Shown: positions 63,584-64,000 of the stretch, piece after piece
How positions within the stretch are numbered: position 1 is the stretch's first letter
Layout of the letters: each line of letters starts with the position of its first letter
Assembly (NCBI GenBank): GCA_964019425.1
Contig: OZ025857.1
Location: 496,001 to 560,000 of the forward strand
Length of the DNA: 64,000 nt
Reading direction: 5' to 3'
Origin: Flectonema sp. DT1601
Lineage: Eukaryota > Euglenozoa > Diplonemea > Diplonemida > Diplonemidae
Program-made: the position numbers and the translations under genes
The notes under the pieces: model-generated
What the model saw: only the letters and a program-made list of their open reading frames with translations
Databases searched by the model: none
What the model was told of the DNA's origin: nothing

Positions 63584-64000
63584 ATTCATTTAAATTCCTG
63601 TGCAAGCCATCAATTGTATTTAATCTTACTGTTGAGGGAACCCCTCACTTTATGAAATTAATTATTTTAATATTAAGTCTGTTCAAATTCTGGTTTTATG
63701 AACTCACCAAATCAGTTGACAGGAGGTGCTTTTGTAACTTCTTTTCGACAGTAGCCACCGCGTCGCGGAAGCTCTACTTATTTTCTTTGGAAAGGAGAAA
63801 AAGAATTTTTTTTTTTTCTTTCTTTGAAGTTCTGTGTCTCTGCTACGAGCGGCGGGTTTTCATTTTCACCAGTTCAAACTGTTTCATGTGCGGTTTCTTT
63901 TTTTTTTGGTTAAAAAAAACGATTTCGTTTTCTGGCAACCGTTTTAACGTGCTTCCGGCAGGTTCTTCTTACGGTTGGGTATGAGAAACCCACACGACTC
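63584..64000. other. Terminal spacer
   Basis: No feature was recognised. The open frame at 63526-63984 overlaps the previous gene and reads into T-rich DNA, so I do not treat it as coding. A following gene may begin beyond the window. Confidence 0.4.

Noticed and set aside
63526-63984. 152-codon ORF at the window end
   Set aside because: It overlaps the 3' end of the 211-residue protein gene in another frame and continues into T-rich spacer with Phe runs.

Overview
This is a nuclear segment of a mitochondrion-bearing protist, not a bacterium or an animal. The genes use the standard code and are cut by short GT-AG introns (about 65-165 nt, donor usually GTATG, acceptor usually ACAG). They sit in very AT-rich spacers full of A and T runs of 10-35 nt. 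All 23 protein genes or gene candidates I accept lie on the + strand; only one retroelement fossil and the remnant ORF of one DNA transposon read on the - strand. Most genes also have an AG, usually ACAG, CCAG or TCAG, 2-75 nt upstream of the start codon. One-way gene arrays with an acceptor before each ORF are what spliced-leader trans-splicing with polycistronic transcription would give. I therefore favour a euglenozoan-like organism (for example a diplonemid or early kinetoplastid relative that keeps cis-introns). This is inference; no spliced-leader RNA gene was found.

Layout. 1-5649: 3' part of a TEP1-type protein (TROVE end, DUF4062, NACHT, WD40). 6695-7747: a polyglutamine protein with a LINE-linker-like basic segment. 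7.7-15.4 kb: a 7.6-kb spacer with no convincing long gene. 15.4-28.3 kb: a helical, probably mitochondrial protein, a CCAR1-like protein, a four-helix membrane protein, an LSU rRNA fragment, an OFA-type MFS transporter, uridine kinase, a LENG8/SAC3 protein and SmB. 28.8-44.2 kb: a WDR7 homologue, a Tudor/ankyrin-like protein, a C2 coiled-coil protein, a B-box/SPRY protein, a tyrosine-recombinase retroelement fossil, a coiled-coil protein and an EF-hand/WD40 protein with a myristoylation-type start. 44-46.8 kb: a spacer with a GC-richer repeated block. 46.8-55.6 kb: a secreted C45-type hydrolase, a TIR-flanked DNA transposon, a 1506-residue repeat protein and a mitochondrial carrier. 58.5-63.6 kb: a small membrane protein candidate, ATG8 and two unrecognised proteins.

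Functional themes are mixed and housekeeping-like: splicing and mRNP (SmB, LENG8, CCAR1), endomembrane and autophagy (WDR7, ATG8), nucleotide salvage (UCK) and transport (MFS, carrier). Nothing suggests a functional operon.

The most interesting unexplained signal is a family of seven dispersed copies of a 105-180 nt structured repeat, all in the + orientation and all in spacers. Paired substitutions support the same hairpins in different copies.
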